This document shows, piece by piece, positions 27,440 through 36,712 of a stretch of DNA of 64,000 nt. The notes beneath the pieces were generated by a model. The model was not told the DNA's origin. It worked only from the letters and a program-made list of their open reading frames with translations, and did no database searches. Every line of letters starts with the position of its first letter. Within the stretch, counting starts at the first letter, position 1. The stretch lies in IMG/VR virus record IMGVR_UViG_3300042914_003763, positions 53,114 to 117,113 of that record; one strand, written 5' to 3'. The stretch is from a virus. A program made the translations under genes and the position numbers.

Positions 27440-27548
27440 TATTATCTCCAATTACTAAGTCAATTAGTGTTTGTAATTGTAAAGGATTACGTTTATCGTC
27501 ACAATTACCGGGACAATAGATAGAAAAACAATAGGGGCATTCTAACAT
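27387..27548 (-). CDS. Zinc-ribbon-like small protein
   Basis: 53 residues from ATG 27548. CPYCFSIYCPGNC near the N-terminus could bind a metal. It overlaps the following gene by 53 bases in another frame, so it is less certain than its neighbours. Confidence 0.4.
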   Translation of the reverse strand: MLECPYCFSIYCPGNCDDKRNPLQLQTLIDLVIGDNNATNRSRVNQTEVVVTI

Positions 27549-27562
27549 AACAACACCTTTAA

Positions 27563-28429
27563 CTAAACAATGTCGCAACGTAATGGAAGATAACCACCGC
27601 CATCAGCTTGTAGTTCCATTTCTCGCCAATTAATTTTTTCTTGATTAGCATAACCTACAATCATTTTTTGCATCCATTCCCAATAAAACTGTAATGAATC
27701 AGGATTGATGTAGTAAACAAAAGGTTGTCTACAAGTAGGAGTTATGCCGACTATGAACGCTTTGTTGAATGGATAACTACAATTAGTACGTTGATTAAGT
27801 GCCGCACTGTAAGCGGCTAACTGAACACAGTATTGCATCAAAGGATAAAAAGGTTCGCCGTTATATGGGCGTACAACAGGTTCTTTTGTTTTGTAAGTCT
27901 TACCATCAGGTTTAAGAATTAACCACGATTTCCAATCCTTTAAAGCAGGTATATAACCATCACTAACTGTTTCTCCCGTATCACGAATTATTAAACGGCT
28001 ACCATCAATGTAACCAATAAAATCAACGTTACCAGCAAAACCACCTACACCTTCTCGATACCAATATGTAGTTTGTTCAACAGCAATCGGTTTGATAATA
28101 GGAAATAACTTTTTTTCTACCTTACTAAAACAAGCGTAGTTAATTGATCCATCATCTATTGGTACTTGATTATGTGAGAAATATTTTTCTATTAGATTAT
28201 GAATCTTAGTACCAGCATTAGCAGCTTTAGTTGTTATAGCATTAGCATTTTCATGACCTACTTTATCACGCCAAGCAAATAAAGCTGTTTTATCTTTATG
28301 ATAATCAATCTGAGTAGTTACAGATTTAAGGTGTTTACTGAAGCTACCGTCATGTTCTACTATCTCATAATGTCTACCACTACCATCTTGCTTAGTTACC
28401 TGTTTAGAACTGAAAGTATTAACTATCAT
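27563..28429 (-). CDS. PD-(D/E)XK exonuclease (RecB/Cas4-like)
   Basis: 288 residues with the nuclease pattern: AGTKIHNLIEKYF, GGFAGNVDFIG (catalytic Asp), LKDWKSW (D-W-K) and QYCVQLAAYSAAL, the QhxxY-type helix of RecB-like nucleases. It would digest DNA ends for recombination and works with the Sak4-like ATPase at 29735 and SSB at 28812. Confidence 0.75.
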   Translation of the reverse strand: MIVNTFSSKQVTKQDGSGRHYEIVEHDGSFSKHLKSVTTQIDYHKDKTALFAWRDKVGHENANAITTKAANAGTKIHNLIEKYFSHNQVPIDDGSINYACFSKVEKKLFPIIKPIAVEQTTYWYREGVGGFAGNVDFIGYIDGSRLIIRDTGETVSDGYIPALKDWKSWLILKPDGKTYKTKEPVVRPYNGEPFYPLMQYCVQLAAYSAALNQRTNCSYPFNKAFIVGITPTCRQPFVYYINPDSLQFYWEWMQKMIVGYANQEKINWREMELQADGGGYLPLRCDIV

Positions 28430-28498
28430 TACGTTACTTCATTAACTACATCTTGTTAGTGTAGCTTATTTGTTTACCATATTTAATTACAAAAAGAA

Positions 28499-28523
28499 AA
28501 GATGCAGTTGTTATCTGCATCTT
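28499..28523 (-). terminator. Hairpin after the 28542 membrane gene
   Basis: AAGATGCAG (28499-28507) pairs with CTGCATCTT (28515-28523), followed on the - strand by TTCTTTTTG. Confidence 0.7.
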
Positions 28524-28541
28524 GTTATTACTACTTGTTAA

Positions 28542-28742
28542 TTACTTTTCCGATGGTTTATATGATAACGCTAACAACTCACCAAAGCATTTCAAAAAAA
28601 CTGCATCAGTAAATCCAATAGGCTTAATTCCATATTTCGGTGCTAAGTAGTTAAATACAAACATTATTATTAGTGATGCTAATAATGTGAATACTACGTT
28701 AGCTATACCATTTTTAATGAACTTTTCCCAATTAATCTTCAT
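28542..28742 (-). CDS. Small single-span membrane protein
   Basis: 66 residues with a hydrophobic helix (residues ~14-33, NVVFTLLASLIIMFVFNY) and polar ends. Unknown role; preceded by a word-plus-hairpin unit. Confidence 0.5.
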   Translation of the reverse strand: MKINWEKFIKNGIANVVFTLLASLIIMFVFNYLAPKYGIKPIGFTDAVFLKCFGELLALSYKPSEK

Positions 28743-28762
28743 TTCAAATAATCCTCATAAGA

Positions 28763-28800
28763 GATAGAAAAATAAGTTAATAAGGAGTTAATCACTCCTT
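28763..28800 (-). terminator. Hairpin plus interspersed word
   Basis: AAGGAGT (28782-28788) pairs with ACTCCTT (28794-28800), followed on the - strand by TTATTTTTCTATCTC. Separates SSB from the next gene. Confidence 0.6.
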
Positions 28801-28811
28801 ACTTTAATCAA

Positions 28812-29279
28812 TTAAAAGTTGTCAGATGCAGATGGTAATTCTTCGTTGGAAGATGCACCGTTAGCACCATCGTCAGACTTCTTAGGTGACATAGGAGGCT
28901 TGTTAAACTTAGTAACCTCACGTACATCGTATTCAATATAAGACTTACCTTCATAGACTCTAGAGCTTTGTATAACGTAACCTTCAATGCTGAATTGCGC
29001 CCCCTTCTTGATTTTCATCCATTCTTGATCTGGATCAATGAATGCAAATACCTTATCAGCACCAGGAACATTTTCCCAGATATTAATAGTAATCCACTGT
29101 GTTTGATTTTCCCAGTTATCATCTACTTTTTTTCTACCCGCACTTGCAGCTAAACTAAACTTGATAACTCTAGTATTATTGACATCGCGTACTTCAGGAT
29201 CTTTACCTAAGTTACCACTAACTTTAATTTCAAAACCAGTAGGAGCTAAAACGTTATAACGGATTTGTAAGTCTGACAT
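28812..29279 (-). CDS. ssb: Single-stranded DNA-binding protein
   Basis: 155 residues from ATG 29279 (an upstream longer start would lack the SSB pattern). OB-fold SSB layout: FEIKVSGNLGKDPEV, TRVIKFSLAASAGRK, TQWITINIWE. A flexible acidic tail ends PSASDNF, in place of the usual DDDIPF-like tip. It coats ssDNA at the fork and recombination ends. Confidence 0.85.
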   Translation of the reverse strand: MSDLQIRYNVLAPTGFEIKVSGNLGKDPEVRDVNNTRVIKFSLAASAGRKKVDDNWENQTQWITINIWENVPGADKVFAFIDPDQEWMKIKKGAQFSIEGYVIQSSRVYEGKSYIEYDVREVTKFNKPPMSPKKSDDGANGASSNEELPSASDNF

Positions 29280-29430
29280 AATAGTTGTTCCAATAAAAAA
29301 TAGTAGTTTTCGGTAATAGTGATATCGTAACACAACTAGGAGTTGATTACTGTTATTATTCACTTACAATTTGTAATTTAACTTTGAGTGATCCTATTAC
29401 AGTTAAACACCTCAGAAGTTAGCACCAATA
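29280..29430 (-). promoter_or_regulatory. Leader/promoter region of ssb
   Basis: A 150-base gap upstream of ssb, AT-rich. I see no convincing -35 element; the leader carries TTGGAAC before the ATG. Position alone suggests a promoter. Confidence 0.25.
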
Positions 29431-29667
29431 TTAATCATTTATTTTTATCGCTTTATTTATTTCATTAACTGAATACCAACATTTAACTTCAGTTAACGAA
29501 TAAAATTTAATATTGTTAAGGTGACTATCTTCTTCAATAAATAAACCACGACTGAAATAACCAATACACCATCCGTCATCAGTAGTTAGGAAAACAATAT
29601 GTTGTTCATAAGATGGTAGTTTTTCAGAAGGTTCGTAAATTGTAATATTAACGTTTTTCATTATCAT
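29431..29667 (-). CDS. DUF551-like hypothetical protein
   Basis: 78 residues with EKLPSYEQHIVFLTTDDGW and a KCWYSVNEI end, vaguely like DUF551 (small proteins common in phages). Identification is tentative. Confidence 0.45.
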   Translation of the reverse strand: MIMKNVNITIYEPSEKLPSYEQHIVFLTTDDGWCIGYFSRGLFIEEDSHLNNIKFYSLTEVKCWYSVNEINKAIKIND

Positions 29668-29691
29668 TTATTGCTTCAAATTAATAAAGAG

Positions 29692-29726
29692 ATAGAAAAG
29701 TATTAAGGGGCGACTTAACACCCCTT
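29692..29726 (-). terminator. Hairpin plus interspersed word
   Basis: AAGGGG (29705-29710) pairs with CCCCTT (29721-29726), followed on the - strand by AATACTTTTCTATCTC. Placed after the Sak4-like gene. Confidence 0.6.
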
Positions 29727-29734
29727 GAAGTTAA

Positions 29735-30700
29735 TTAGCTAGGTATTGGTTCGAGTTTCTTTTTAGCTTGTTCTATATCAGTAACAAGTATTTTACCTTT
29801 AGTACGAATATCATCTTCTGTGATATTAGTAAAGTCTGTTGTTACAAAAGGATGATCTTTACCTGTTACATCTTTGTATTCAGCTAACTTCTTGTTGAAC
29901 AAATCTAATAACTTAACTTCTACGCCTTGATCTAAGTAATATTTGATTTCAGCTACAGCACGTTTAGCGTTCCATTGTTCAATTTCATCTGCTTCGTAAG
30001 GAGGAATAACAAATTGCTTATCACGAAAATAGTTAATTCTAGGTGGTTTAGTATTACGTATTACTTGAGCGTCTCTACCTTGTTTATCTGTTAATAAGCT
30101 AAACTCTAATGCGATATGAAATTCATATTCAATGTCAGCTTTGAAAACAGGAGCTAAACCAACTTTAACAGCTTTAGTCCGGGTCTTACCTGTTTTATCA
30201 ATGTATTCTTCCATGATTGTGTCAGACTTAACACGCGAAGTAACAATCACATGAGCAGTTTTAGATGAAGTAATTGTTTCTCTAGCTTTAGCTATCTTAG
30301 GCGTTACAGTTCCCCAAGCATCTTGAGTTTTTGCTTTATTACCGTTTGTTATTTTATTAACCTCATCTAATGCTCCACCGAGTCCTTCCCAATACTTAGA
30401 GATGGTATCAATAATTATTACACCACCTTCGCCTACAAATGCTTCAGCTTCCTTAAATGCCTTAACTAATGAATCCATTGAAAAAGGTGCATCAACAGGT
30501 AGCACATTAAAATCAGGAAACAAATCTAAAGCACCTGAACTATTTTCATTTTCAGTATCAATTACAACTACTTTATCGGAACTAGGTGCTAATAATGTAG
30601 CTATTTCAATTGCAGTAGTAGTTTTACCTGAACCACTAAGTCCGTAGAAAAACAAGCGAGCTTTTTGTTGACGTTTTGTTGCACGACGAATCGATCCCAT
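29735..30700 (-). CDS. Sak4-like RecA-type recombination ATPase
   Basis: 321 residues. Walker A GLSGSGKTT near residue 20, KVVVIDTENENS (Sak4-type), Walker B VIIIDTISKYW near 95, HVIVTSRVK near 150, and a C-terminal charged helix. Sak4 family proteins anneal or exchange ssDNA with phage SSB. The neighbouring ssb and exonuclease support a recombination module. Confidence 0.75.
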   Translation of the reverse strand: MGSIRRATKRQQKARLFFYGLSGSGKTTTAIEIATLLAPSSDKVVVIDTENENSSGALDLFPDFNVLPVDAPFSMDSLVKAFKEAEAFVGEGGVIIIDTISKYWEGLGGALDEVNKITNGNKAKTQDAWGTVTPKIAKARETITSSKTAHVIVTSRVKSDTIMEEYIDKTGKTRTKAVKVGLAPVFKADIEYEFHIALEFSLLTDKQGRDAQVIRNTKPPRINYFRDKQFVIPPYEADEIEQWNAKRAVAEIKYYLDQGVEVKLLDLFNKKLAEYKDVTGKDHPFVTTDFTNITEDDIRTKGKILVTDIEQAKKKLEPIPS

Positions 30701-30804
30701 TATGATTCTCCTATTCTTTTTACGGTGTAACTTTTATGTTGCTGTTTCTTACAAAAGACTTTAATAAGGTACAGTACCAGATTAACTCAACTATTATAAC
30801 CGGA

Positions 30805-31272
30805 TTATGCTGCTAAAAATTCATCAAGTGCTAACTTATCTTGATAATCTTTCCATAATTGCATTAGTTGTGGATACTTGTATTGAGGCGGAATATTATC
30901 TTCTTTTCCTCCTAACCAAGCATTAAACGTTCTGTTAGTAGTTAACATAGCAACAGCAACACTACATGGATTATGTAACCAAGTAACAAGTAATCTAGCA
31001 TCATCGGTTATTTGATTACGAACTCCTGTATCAACAAGACGTTGACTTCCTAACTCAACATAGAATACGCGATTGTTACTTCTTTGTTGCAGTAGAGATT
31101 TTGGTTTATCTACCATAACTAAGATATCTTTAGTTCTAGTCCACATTTTGTTATTGTAATAAGTTGTAAATGGATTAGGTAAGTTAACCCAGTTAGCGTA
31201 TTTACTTATAACATCAGTTGCTAATTTATCTTTAGTAAGTAATTGAATAGTGATATTGTTAATTGTTGTCAT
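30805..31272 (-). CDS. Hypothetical protein
   Basis: 155 residues from ATG 31272 with TTGGAG upstream. Contains RTKDILVMVDKPK and DARLLVTWLHNPCSVAVAM. No recognised family, possibly nuclease-like but no catalytic motif clear. Confidence 0.5.
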   Translation of the reverse strand: MTTINNITIQLLTKDKLATDVISKYANWVNLPNPFTTYYNNKMWTRTKDILVMVDKPKSLLQQRSNNRVFYVELGSQRLVDTGVRNQITDDARLLVTWLHNPCSVAVAMLTTNRTFNAWLGGKEDNIPPQYKYPQLMQLWKDYQDKLALDEFLAA

Positions 31273-31302
31273 GATAATGTATCTCCAAATAATATTAATA
31301 AG

Positions 31303-31335
31303 AGATAGAAAAATGGGTGCGTTTTTAACACCCAT
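31303..31335 (-). terminator. Hairpin plus interspersed word
   Basis: ATGGGTG (31313-31319) pairs with CACCCAT (31329-31335). On the - strand TTTTTCTATCTC follows directly, so the T-tract is the word. Confidence 0.7.
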
Positions 31336-31400
31336 TAATATTCCTTTCCCTCCACTCTTAACTATCTATCAACATAGTCCCAACATATGCAAATTTTAAA

Positions 31401-31586
31401 TCACAAAAAAAATCCCCTTTCCAATTCACAATATACTTCGTGTATATCGCCTATGAAGTTACCTGCTTTATCTGTTTCAATTAATATGAAATCATCTTCA
31501 TCGTTATGAAACAACTTCCAATTATCTTTACCAAACATGAAATCACACATTGCGCTGATTAAACCTTTAACTTGTAATTCAGTCAT
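31401..31586 (-). CDS. Hypothetical protein
   Basis: 61 residues, begins MTELQVKGLISAMCDFMF. The start is preceded by AAAGGTAGAAA, a word variant acting as ribosome site. No family. Confidence 0.5.
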   Translation of the reverse strand: MTELQVKGLISAMCDFMFGKDNWKLFHNDEDDFILIETDKAGNFIGDIHEVYCELERGFFL

Positions 31587-31596
31587 TTTCTACCTT

Positions 31597-32673
31597 TTAA
31601 TAAACTAATTGCATTTTATGTTTGAAGATATTAACAGCAGTAGGTTCAACTGTTACAAGGAATTTCTTATCTGGAATACCTGTTTCTTCATCACCGTATT
31701 CAGTAATTACACACTTCGTAGTAGTTAATACCTTAGTTATATCACCATAATTCAAACCTTCAACTATAAATGAATCTAATAAATCATAGTTACTATTAAC
31801 TCTGAAACTTTTCTTACATAATAAATCAGCAGATACAATTTTGTTTAATATTAAACATTCTGCTAACTTATTATCTTCTAATATTTGTTGAATAGTAACT
31901 AGAAAGTGTTGTTCGTTGTAATCTAAGTTCATATCTTCAATTAACTTAGATGGTAAATCTTTGTGCATATTAACTTCATTAATTAAAGAAGTAATAGCAT
32001 CAATAGTTAGATAACTTAACTTACCTATTGTCTCAAGTAAGTCGTCTCTGTATTCTTGATACAGTAATAAATCATCCACAATCTCAAATATTGCACTATC
32101 AGGTAATCTATCAAACTTTTTATGATATCTAATACGTCCAGGTCTATTAAGTAAGTTATCATCAATTCGTAATTCATTAGTCGTAAACAAGAACAATCTC
32201 TTATGTACATTAGTGTTAATACCATCTAATAAAGATAACACTTCGCTAACATTATCATCTTCTTCCTGATCGTATATCTTTTCAAATTCATCAAAGAATA
32301 CAATAAGTTCCTGTTGTATTTCGTTAATAAAGTCAGGCATATTAATAAATCTTGCATTAACTATAACAACAGGTAATTGTAATTGATTACAAATCATCTT
32401 AGCCGTAACAGATTTAGATGTACCTTTCATTCCTGAAAGTAATACACCTACGTTGTTATCTACTTTATTCCAAGTTGTAACCACCTTATCTATAAAAGGT
32501 GTATTTAGATCATACAATTTAGAAGGTAAAATAAAAGTTTCTGATTGCTTATCTAAAAACAACCCAAACTTACATTCTTTTAATAAATAAACACCAGCTT
32601 CTAATTCATTTATTTCGGTGTTCTTGTTGTTGTAGAAAAAAGAATTACCACTTAATTGCCATACTTTAGTCAT
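31597..32673 (-). CDS. AAA+ ATPase with unusual Walker A
   Basis: 358 residues from ATG 32673. AAA+ core: SGMKGTSKSVTAK in place of the usual GxxGxGKT (Ser instead of the last Gly), Walker B LIVFFDEFEKI, LFLFTTNELR (sensor 1), and NRPGRIRYHKKF (arginine-finger region). AAA+ FtsH/Cdc48-like fold. It may remodel a phage protein complex; partner unknown. Confidence 0.7.
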   Translation of the reverse strand: MTKVWQLSGNSFFYNNKNTEINELEAGVYLLKECKFGLFLDKQSETFILPSKLYDLNTPFIDKVVTTWNKVDNNVGVLLSGMKGTSKSVTAKMICNQLQLPVVIVNARFINMPDFINEIQQELIVFFDEFEKIYDQEEDDNVSEVLSLLDGINTNVHKRLFLFTTNELRIDDNLLNRPGRIRYHKKFDRLPDSAIFEIVDDLLLYQEYRDDLLETIGKLSYLTIDAITSLINEVNMHKDLPSKLIEDMNLDYNEQHFLVTIQQILEDNKLAECLILNKIVSADLLCKKSFRVNSNYDLLDSFIVEGLNYGDITKVLTTTKCVITEYGDEETGIPDKKFLVTVEPTAVNIFKHKMQLVY

Positions 32674-32743
32674 GATATTTATGTCCAATTATTTAATTTA
32701 CCTGGATAGAAATGCAAGGGCGACTAAAACCGTCCATTATATA

Positions 32744-33268
32744 TTACAGTAGTGATTCTAGTTGCGTTATTAATTTAAGTTTTTCATCGTTATCATGTAC
32801 TAATAACTGAAGATCCCCTCTTAAATCGTCCATTTCATATTCAATATCATTTTTCTTTTCTTCTAATTCATCTATTCTATTTTGTATTTGAGTTATTTCT
32901 TCTTTATTGTTAGCGATTATTTGTCTTAACTTATCAATTGGACTAACATCTAAATCATCAATACATCTTAATTTAATGTCGTAGTTCAACAAAATGCAAA
33001 CAATACTACGATAACTAAGTTCCCAAGTATCTTGTTTATTCTTACTCGATCCTTGTTCAAGTAGAAATTCCTTATTTCTATTAAGGTAAGGATATAGTGT
33101 TATTTTCTCATATTTGATATGAGTACGTAATACCTTTAATAAGTTACCAACTTTTCTTAGTTCATGTATTTGTAGGTTAAGATCGCTGCATAACCATTTA
33201 CGATTATAAAACAATAACTCTTCAGCAACATCTTCTGTTAATTTAGCTATGTCAAATGTAATTTCCAT
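32744..33268 (-). CDS. Coiled-coil protein
   Basis: 174 residues. The C-terminal ~60 form a long coiled coil (NRIDELEEKKNDIEYEMDDLRGDLQ). The start is directly preceded by GAGGTAGAAAAAA, a word copy serving as ribosome site. No family. Confidence 0.55.
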   Translation of the reverse strand: MEITFDIAKLTEDVAEELLFYNRKWLCSDLNLQIHELRKVGNLLKVLRTHIKYEKITLYPYLNRNKEFLLEQGSSKNKQDTWELSYRSIVCILLNYDIKLRCIDDLDVSPIDKLRQIIANNKEEITQIQNRIDELEEKKNDIEYEMDDLRGDLQLLVHDNDEKLKLITQLESLL

Positions 33269-33280
33269 TTTTTCTACCTC

Positions 33281-33505
33281 TTATTTACTGGCTAACCATT
33301 CTAATTCTAATTCAGTAAACACGTTAATCAAGTAACCACTTGTAGCTATATATTCGTTACAGTTACTATCAACTGTTTCATCTTTACACCAAACTTCACA
33401 ATAATCATCTTCATCAACATCTATTCTATTAACGTAATCAGAATAAACTTCTCTAGCTAACAACTCAATATAGTTAGTTAGCTGTTCCTTCGTTAGTGTA
33501 ATCAT
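33281..33505 (-). CDS. Hypothetical acidic protein
   Basis: 74 residues, many Glu/Asp and Tyr. Overlaps the next gene by four bases (ATGA). No family. Confidence 0.5.
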   Translation of the reverse strand: MITLTKEQLTNYIELLAREVYSDYVNRIDVDEDDYCEVWCKDETVDSNCNEYIATSGYLINVFTELELEWLASK

Positions 33506-34413
33506 GTTATTAATCCTAATACTTTAGCAAACCTTGTTATCTCATCTGGTTTAATATGATGACAACCTGCAACAATACCTTTACGACTAATGTGATTAAC
33601 CTTGTAACTACCTACTTGAATAGTTTCACTATAAACCTCATTATATTTAACACAACGTTGATATAACTTGAATAACATTTCACATGAATCAACAGGAAAG
33701 GTTGCACCTTTACTTGTTTCAACTACATCAAAGTAAAGGCGTAAGTAAATATTATCACAATAACAGTAAGGGATATTAACAGGTTTACCATCTAACCAAT
33801 CATGAAACTGCTCTTTATAATACTCTAAATCAAGTGCTAATTTAGTAGCTTTTTCTTCTTCTTCCTTACGTAACCTATCTTCATGTTCAATTGCTAATTT
33901 AACTAATAACTCATCTAGTTGTGTTTCATCTATTCTTTCAAGATGACTAGCATTGAAAAAGCCTATTAGTTGATTAGCTTTAACTAAATAACTCTTAGAT
34001 TGTTCACATAGATAAAGTTTATTTTTTCTAGCTCTATTAGACTTACTTTGTAATTCAGTAGCTTTTTCTATGTAATAGTTGTAGATAAAATCAACTTCTA
34101 CGTTTGATGGTGCTAATAAAGGTTTGCTGTTATAATAACCTCTACCGCTTTCATATGTAAACACTTTTAAATGACTACACGCTAGAATTATAGATGATTG
34201 ATGTTTTTTTGTTGTATTACTGAATGGTTCTACATCTACAACTACACATTCTTCACCTTTACTATTACTACGAAATGCAGCTATTTCTGTACTATAACTA
34301 TAAAAACTTTTACCCTCAAGCCTAACAGTGGTGTTGTAATTAGCCGCATAATCTTGTGATTGATTAGCAAATAAATGAGCTACTTCAGCTTGTTTAACTA
34401 CTGTTCTAACCAT
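33502..34413 (-). CDS. Hypothetical protein
   Basis: 303 residues. Mixed alpha/beta, with a central charged helix (AIEHEDRLRKEEEEKATK) and a C-terminal HHIKPDEITRFAKVL segment. A conserved phage-type protein of unknown role as I read it; no motif. Confidence 0.55.
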   Translation of the reverse strand: MVRTVVKQAEVAHLFANQSQDYAANYNTTVRLEGKSFYSYSTEIAAFRSNSKGEECVVVDVEPFSNTTKKHQSSIILACSHLKVFTYESGRGYYNSKPLLAPSNVEVDFIYNYYIEKATELQSKSNRARKNKLYLCEQSKSYLVKANQLIGFFNASHLERIDETQLDELLVKLAIEHEDRLRKEEEEKATKLALDLEYYKEQFHDWLDGKPVNIPYCYCDNIYLRLYFDVVETSKGATFPVDSCEMLFKLYQRCVKYNEVYSETIQVGSYKVNHISRKGIVAGCHHIKPDEITRFAKVLGLIT

Positions 34414-34441
34414 GATAATATTCCTGTAATAAAGTTAATGA

Positions 34442-34480
34442 AATAGAAAAAAATAAGAGGGTTATAAACACCTTCTTATT
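34442..34480 (-). terminator. Imperfect hairpin plus word variant
   Basis: AATAAGAGGG near 34452 pairs imperfectly with CCTTCTTATT to 34480, with the TTTTTTTCTATTTC variant of the word on the - strand. Follows the 34495-35046 gene. Confidence 0.45.
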
Positions 34481-34494
34481 TAATAACTATTTAA

Positions 34495-35046
34495 CTACTC
34501 TTTGTTGTCATATATTTCTTGTAACTTAGGTAAATCTTCAACGGTTAAATCGTAATCTTCTAATGGGAAATCTTCTCGTAAATAATCTTTCTCGTCTAAA
34601 GCATTTAACATTTTAGTAATATTACTATCATTGCTGTAAGTAGGTATAACTATTTTCAAAGGTTTATCGCTGTGTACATACCCAACTGATATTTCACCTG
34701 GTAGATATTTGAAACAACTACTATCATTAGACCTAATAGGTAACTTATGAAAATTCCAAATAAGTCCATATTCTCTACCGGAAGAACGTTCAGGTTCTAA
34801 CCACCAATCATTACCTACTAAAACTAAAGTATTGTTTTTGCAGTAATCTATTAAATCTAATGATGTATATTCAAACTCACACGAATTTACTGCTAGTAAT
34901 TTAAGTACCCATTTAAAATCTTCCCAAGGACAACTAAACTTACCATCTTTACTACCAATCCATAAAATGTCATCGGTGGTTAGTTTATGTTTAGATAAGA
35001 CATCTTTAAGGTCTATGCTGAAAAAATCTTTAAAATCAAAATACAT
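34495..35046 (-). CDS. Hypothetical protein
   Basis: 183 residues from ATG 35046 (GGAG upstream). Contains WWLEPERSSGREYGLIW and a C-terminal acidic tail. No recognised family. Confidence 0.5.
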   Translation of the reverse strand: MYFDFKDFFSIDLKDVLSKHKLTTDDILWIGSKDGKFSCPWEDFKWVLKLLAVNSCEFEYTSLDLIDYCKNNTLVLVGNDWWLEPERSSGREYGLIWNFHKLPIRSNDSSCFKYLPGEISVGYVHSDKPLKIVIPTYSNDSNITKMLNALDEKDYLREDFPLEDYDLTVEDLPKLQEIYDNKE

Positions 35047-35060
35047 ATACAACTCCTTTA

Positions 35061-35411
35061 TTATTTACCTAATCCAAATTCACTTAACTTATAACCATCT
35101 TTTCTTTTTGGAACTACATATACATCTATGTTGTAATTAAGATTGTACATAAAATCCTTGGCTTGTTCTTCTGTTACACCACTGACTGTTATTACTATAT
35201 TTTCAAAATTAGTAGTAACAACAAGTTGCTTATCAAAATCATAGTAAATAGCACTAATATAGTTAATCTTCATATCATCATCTCTCCAAGTTTCTAACCA
35301 ATTACCATCAACGTCATTAACAAATTGTCTTATACCATCAACACCATAAGTTAATCTTGAATCTTGTAGTTGACGTGCAAATTCAAGATGTTGTTGTAGT
35401 TCACTAATCAT
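35061..35411 (-). CDS. Hypothetical protein
   Basis: 116 residues from ATG 35411. Alternating beta strands with YVVPKRKDGYKLSEFGLGK at the end. No family. Confidence 0.5.
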   Translation of the reverse strand: MISELQQHLEFARQLQDSRLTYGVDGIRQFVNDVDGNWLETWRDDDMKINYISAIYYDFDKQLVVTTNFENIVITVSGVTEEQAKDFMYNLNYNIDVYVVPKRKDGYKLSEFGLGK

Positions 35412-35420
35412 AATCAAGAG

Positions 35421-35456
35421 ATAGAAAAATAAGGGGTGAATTAGTGTATATCACCC
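35421..35456 (-). terminator. Hairpin plus interspersed word
   Basis: GGGTGA (35434-35439) pairs with TCACCC (35451-35456), followed on the - strand by TTATTTTTCTATCTC. Lies after the 35476 gene. Confidence 0.6.
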
Positions 35457-35475
35457 ATTATATTGCATTAACTAA

Positions 35476-35706
35476 TTAACTATTTTCTTTTATAAAATTC
35501 AACCAATTATCTACTTCAGTAACATACTTTTCTTTCAACTCTTCAAATGAATTACCGTATGCAAAGAGAAATACTCCGTCGTCATTTTCTTCACCAATAT
35601 AAAGTGCATACCATGAATAAGTATGATTTTTTGTTTCAACAACTACAGCATCATAACCTTTGTATGAAATGGTTAGTCTTTTAATTCCTTCAACGTTATT
35701 ACTCAT
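35476..35706 (-). CDS. Hypothetical protein
   Basis: 76 residues with NHTYSWYALYIGEENDDGV. No family recognised. Coupled to the ClpS-like gene (2 bases). Confidence 0.5.
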   Translation of the reverse strand: MSNNVEGIKRLTISYKGYDAVVVETKNHTYSWYALYIGEENDDGVFLFAYGNSFEELKEKYVTEVDNWLNFIKENS

Positions 35707-35708
35707 TT

Positions 35709-35984
35709 CTATCTCACTTCTTCTAATGTTACAGTAAGTTCTTTTTGTTCTAATTTAACTCGATAAGATAATGCAGTAGAATAATCAGTTGTTATTACAA
35801 TAGCTCTACCATTAGTAAGTGCTTCTTGAATTATCTTATCGGCAACATCGTAATCATATTTCAATACACTCATTAGTACCTCAACAACATACATAGCAGA
35901 TAAACTACTATCTTCATGTAGTATGATATGCCAGTTGTTATCGTAGTTTGGTTTGATAGACAACAACTCAAATAATGTTTGCAT
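35709..35984 (-). CDS. ClpS-like N-degron adaptor
   Basis: 91 residues matching the ClpS pattern: NWHIILHEDSS, MYVVEVLMSVLKY, DVADKIIQEALTNGRAIVI and a VTLEEV C-terminus. ClpS binds N-degrons and hands them to ClpAP or ClpCP. In E. coli the pocket residues are Asn34, Asp35 and His66; here I read Glu24, Asp25 and Leu56, so two of three differ and specificity may be changed. AGGAGT precedes the ATG. An adaptor that redirects the host protease is a plausible phage use, but inference. Confidence 0.75.
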   Translation of the reverse strand: MQTLFELLSIKPNYDNNWHIILHEDSSLSAMYVVEVLMSVLKYDYDVADKIIQEALTNGRAIVITTDYSTALSYRVKLEQKELTVTLEEVR

Positions 35985-36005
35985 AACTAACTCCTGTTAT
36001 GTGTA

Positions 36006-36356
36006 TTAGCTATTAACGTAATCGTACATTTCCCAACACAACTCTATCAAATCATATTGAGATAAAATAGAATTATCGTGACAATAATCACTAATACTAT
36101 TTATTAATTCAATAACATCAATCCATTTTTTAGGATACATATTAACACTAAAATTAGGATCTACTAATCCTTCAGTTGCAATATCATAGAACTTGTTAGC
36201 TAATATCCAGATGTCACGATTAGCTAGTTTAATAGCCTCATCGTTATTGTCAGTCATATAACAATAACGATTTTCTAGTATTTCATATTTAACAATACTA
36301 GGAATTATTTTCTCTATCAGTTTAATCTTATTCCACTTAACATCGTTACTATTCAT
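36006..36356 (-). CDS. Hypothetical helical protein
   Basis: 116 residues; ends LIELCWEMYDYVNS. Overlaps the upstream gene by 4 bases. No family. Confidence 0.5.
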   Translation of the reverse strand: MNSNDVKWNKIKLIEKIIPSIVKYEILENRYCYMTDNNDEAIKLANRDIWILANKFYDIATEGLVDPNFSVNMYPKKWIDVIELINSISDYCHDNSILSQYDLIELCWEMYDYVNS

Positions 36357-36701
36357 ATGTCATCAATACCTGCTTGTAGTAATGCCTCTTTGTAAATGTA
36401 CAACTTATTGTAAGTTGTACGTAACTTCTTAGATGTCTTATTCCACCACAAGTTAAACTTAGCTTCTTGTTCCAAGATGGTTTCTTCTACATTTTCAACA
36501 TAAGCTAAGTTAACATAAGTTTGTTTATGTTCCTTCTGTAAGTAGATATCATTAATAATCCTCTCACATTGTCTGATGATAGCTTTAGCTTCACTAACTG
36601 TAGTTACTTCAGGTAGTTCATCTGGTGACGGACTATCAATTTCAGCATTGATAGGAATATTAATAATTCGTTGTTTTATGATTGGTTTATCTTTAAGCAT
36701 A
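36353..36701 (-). CDS. Hypothetical protein
   Basis: 115 residues from ATG 36701 (the upstream TTG lies in a hairpin). N-terminal beta, then helical with QCERIINDIYLQKEHK. No family recognised. Confidence 0.5.
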
Positions 36702-36712
36702 ACAATTAAAAA

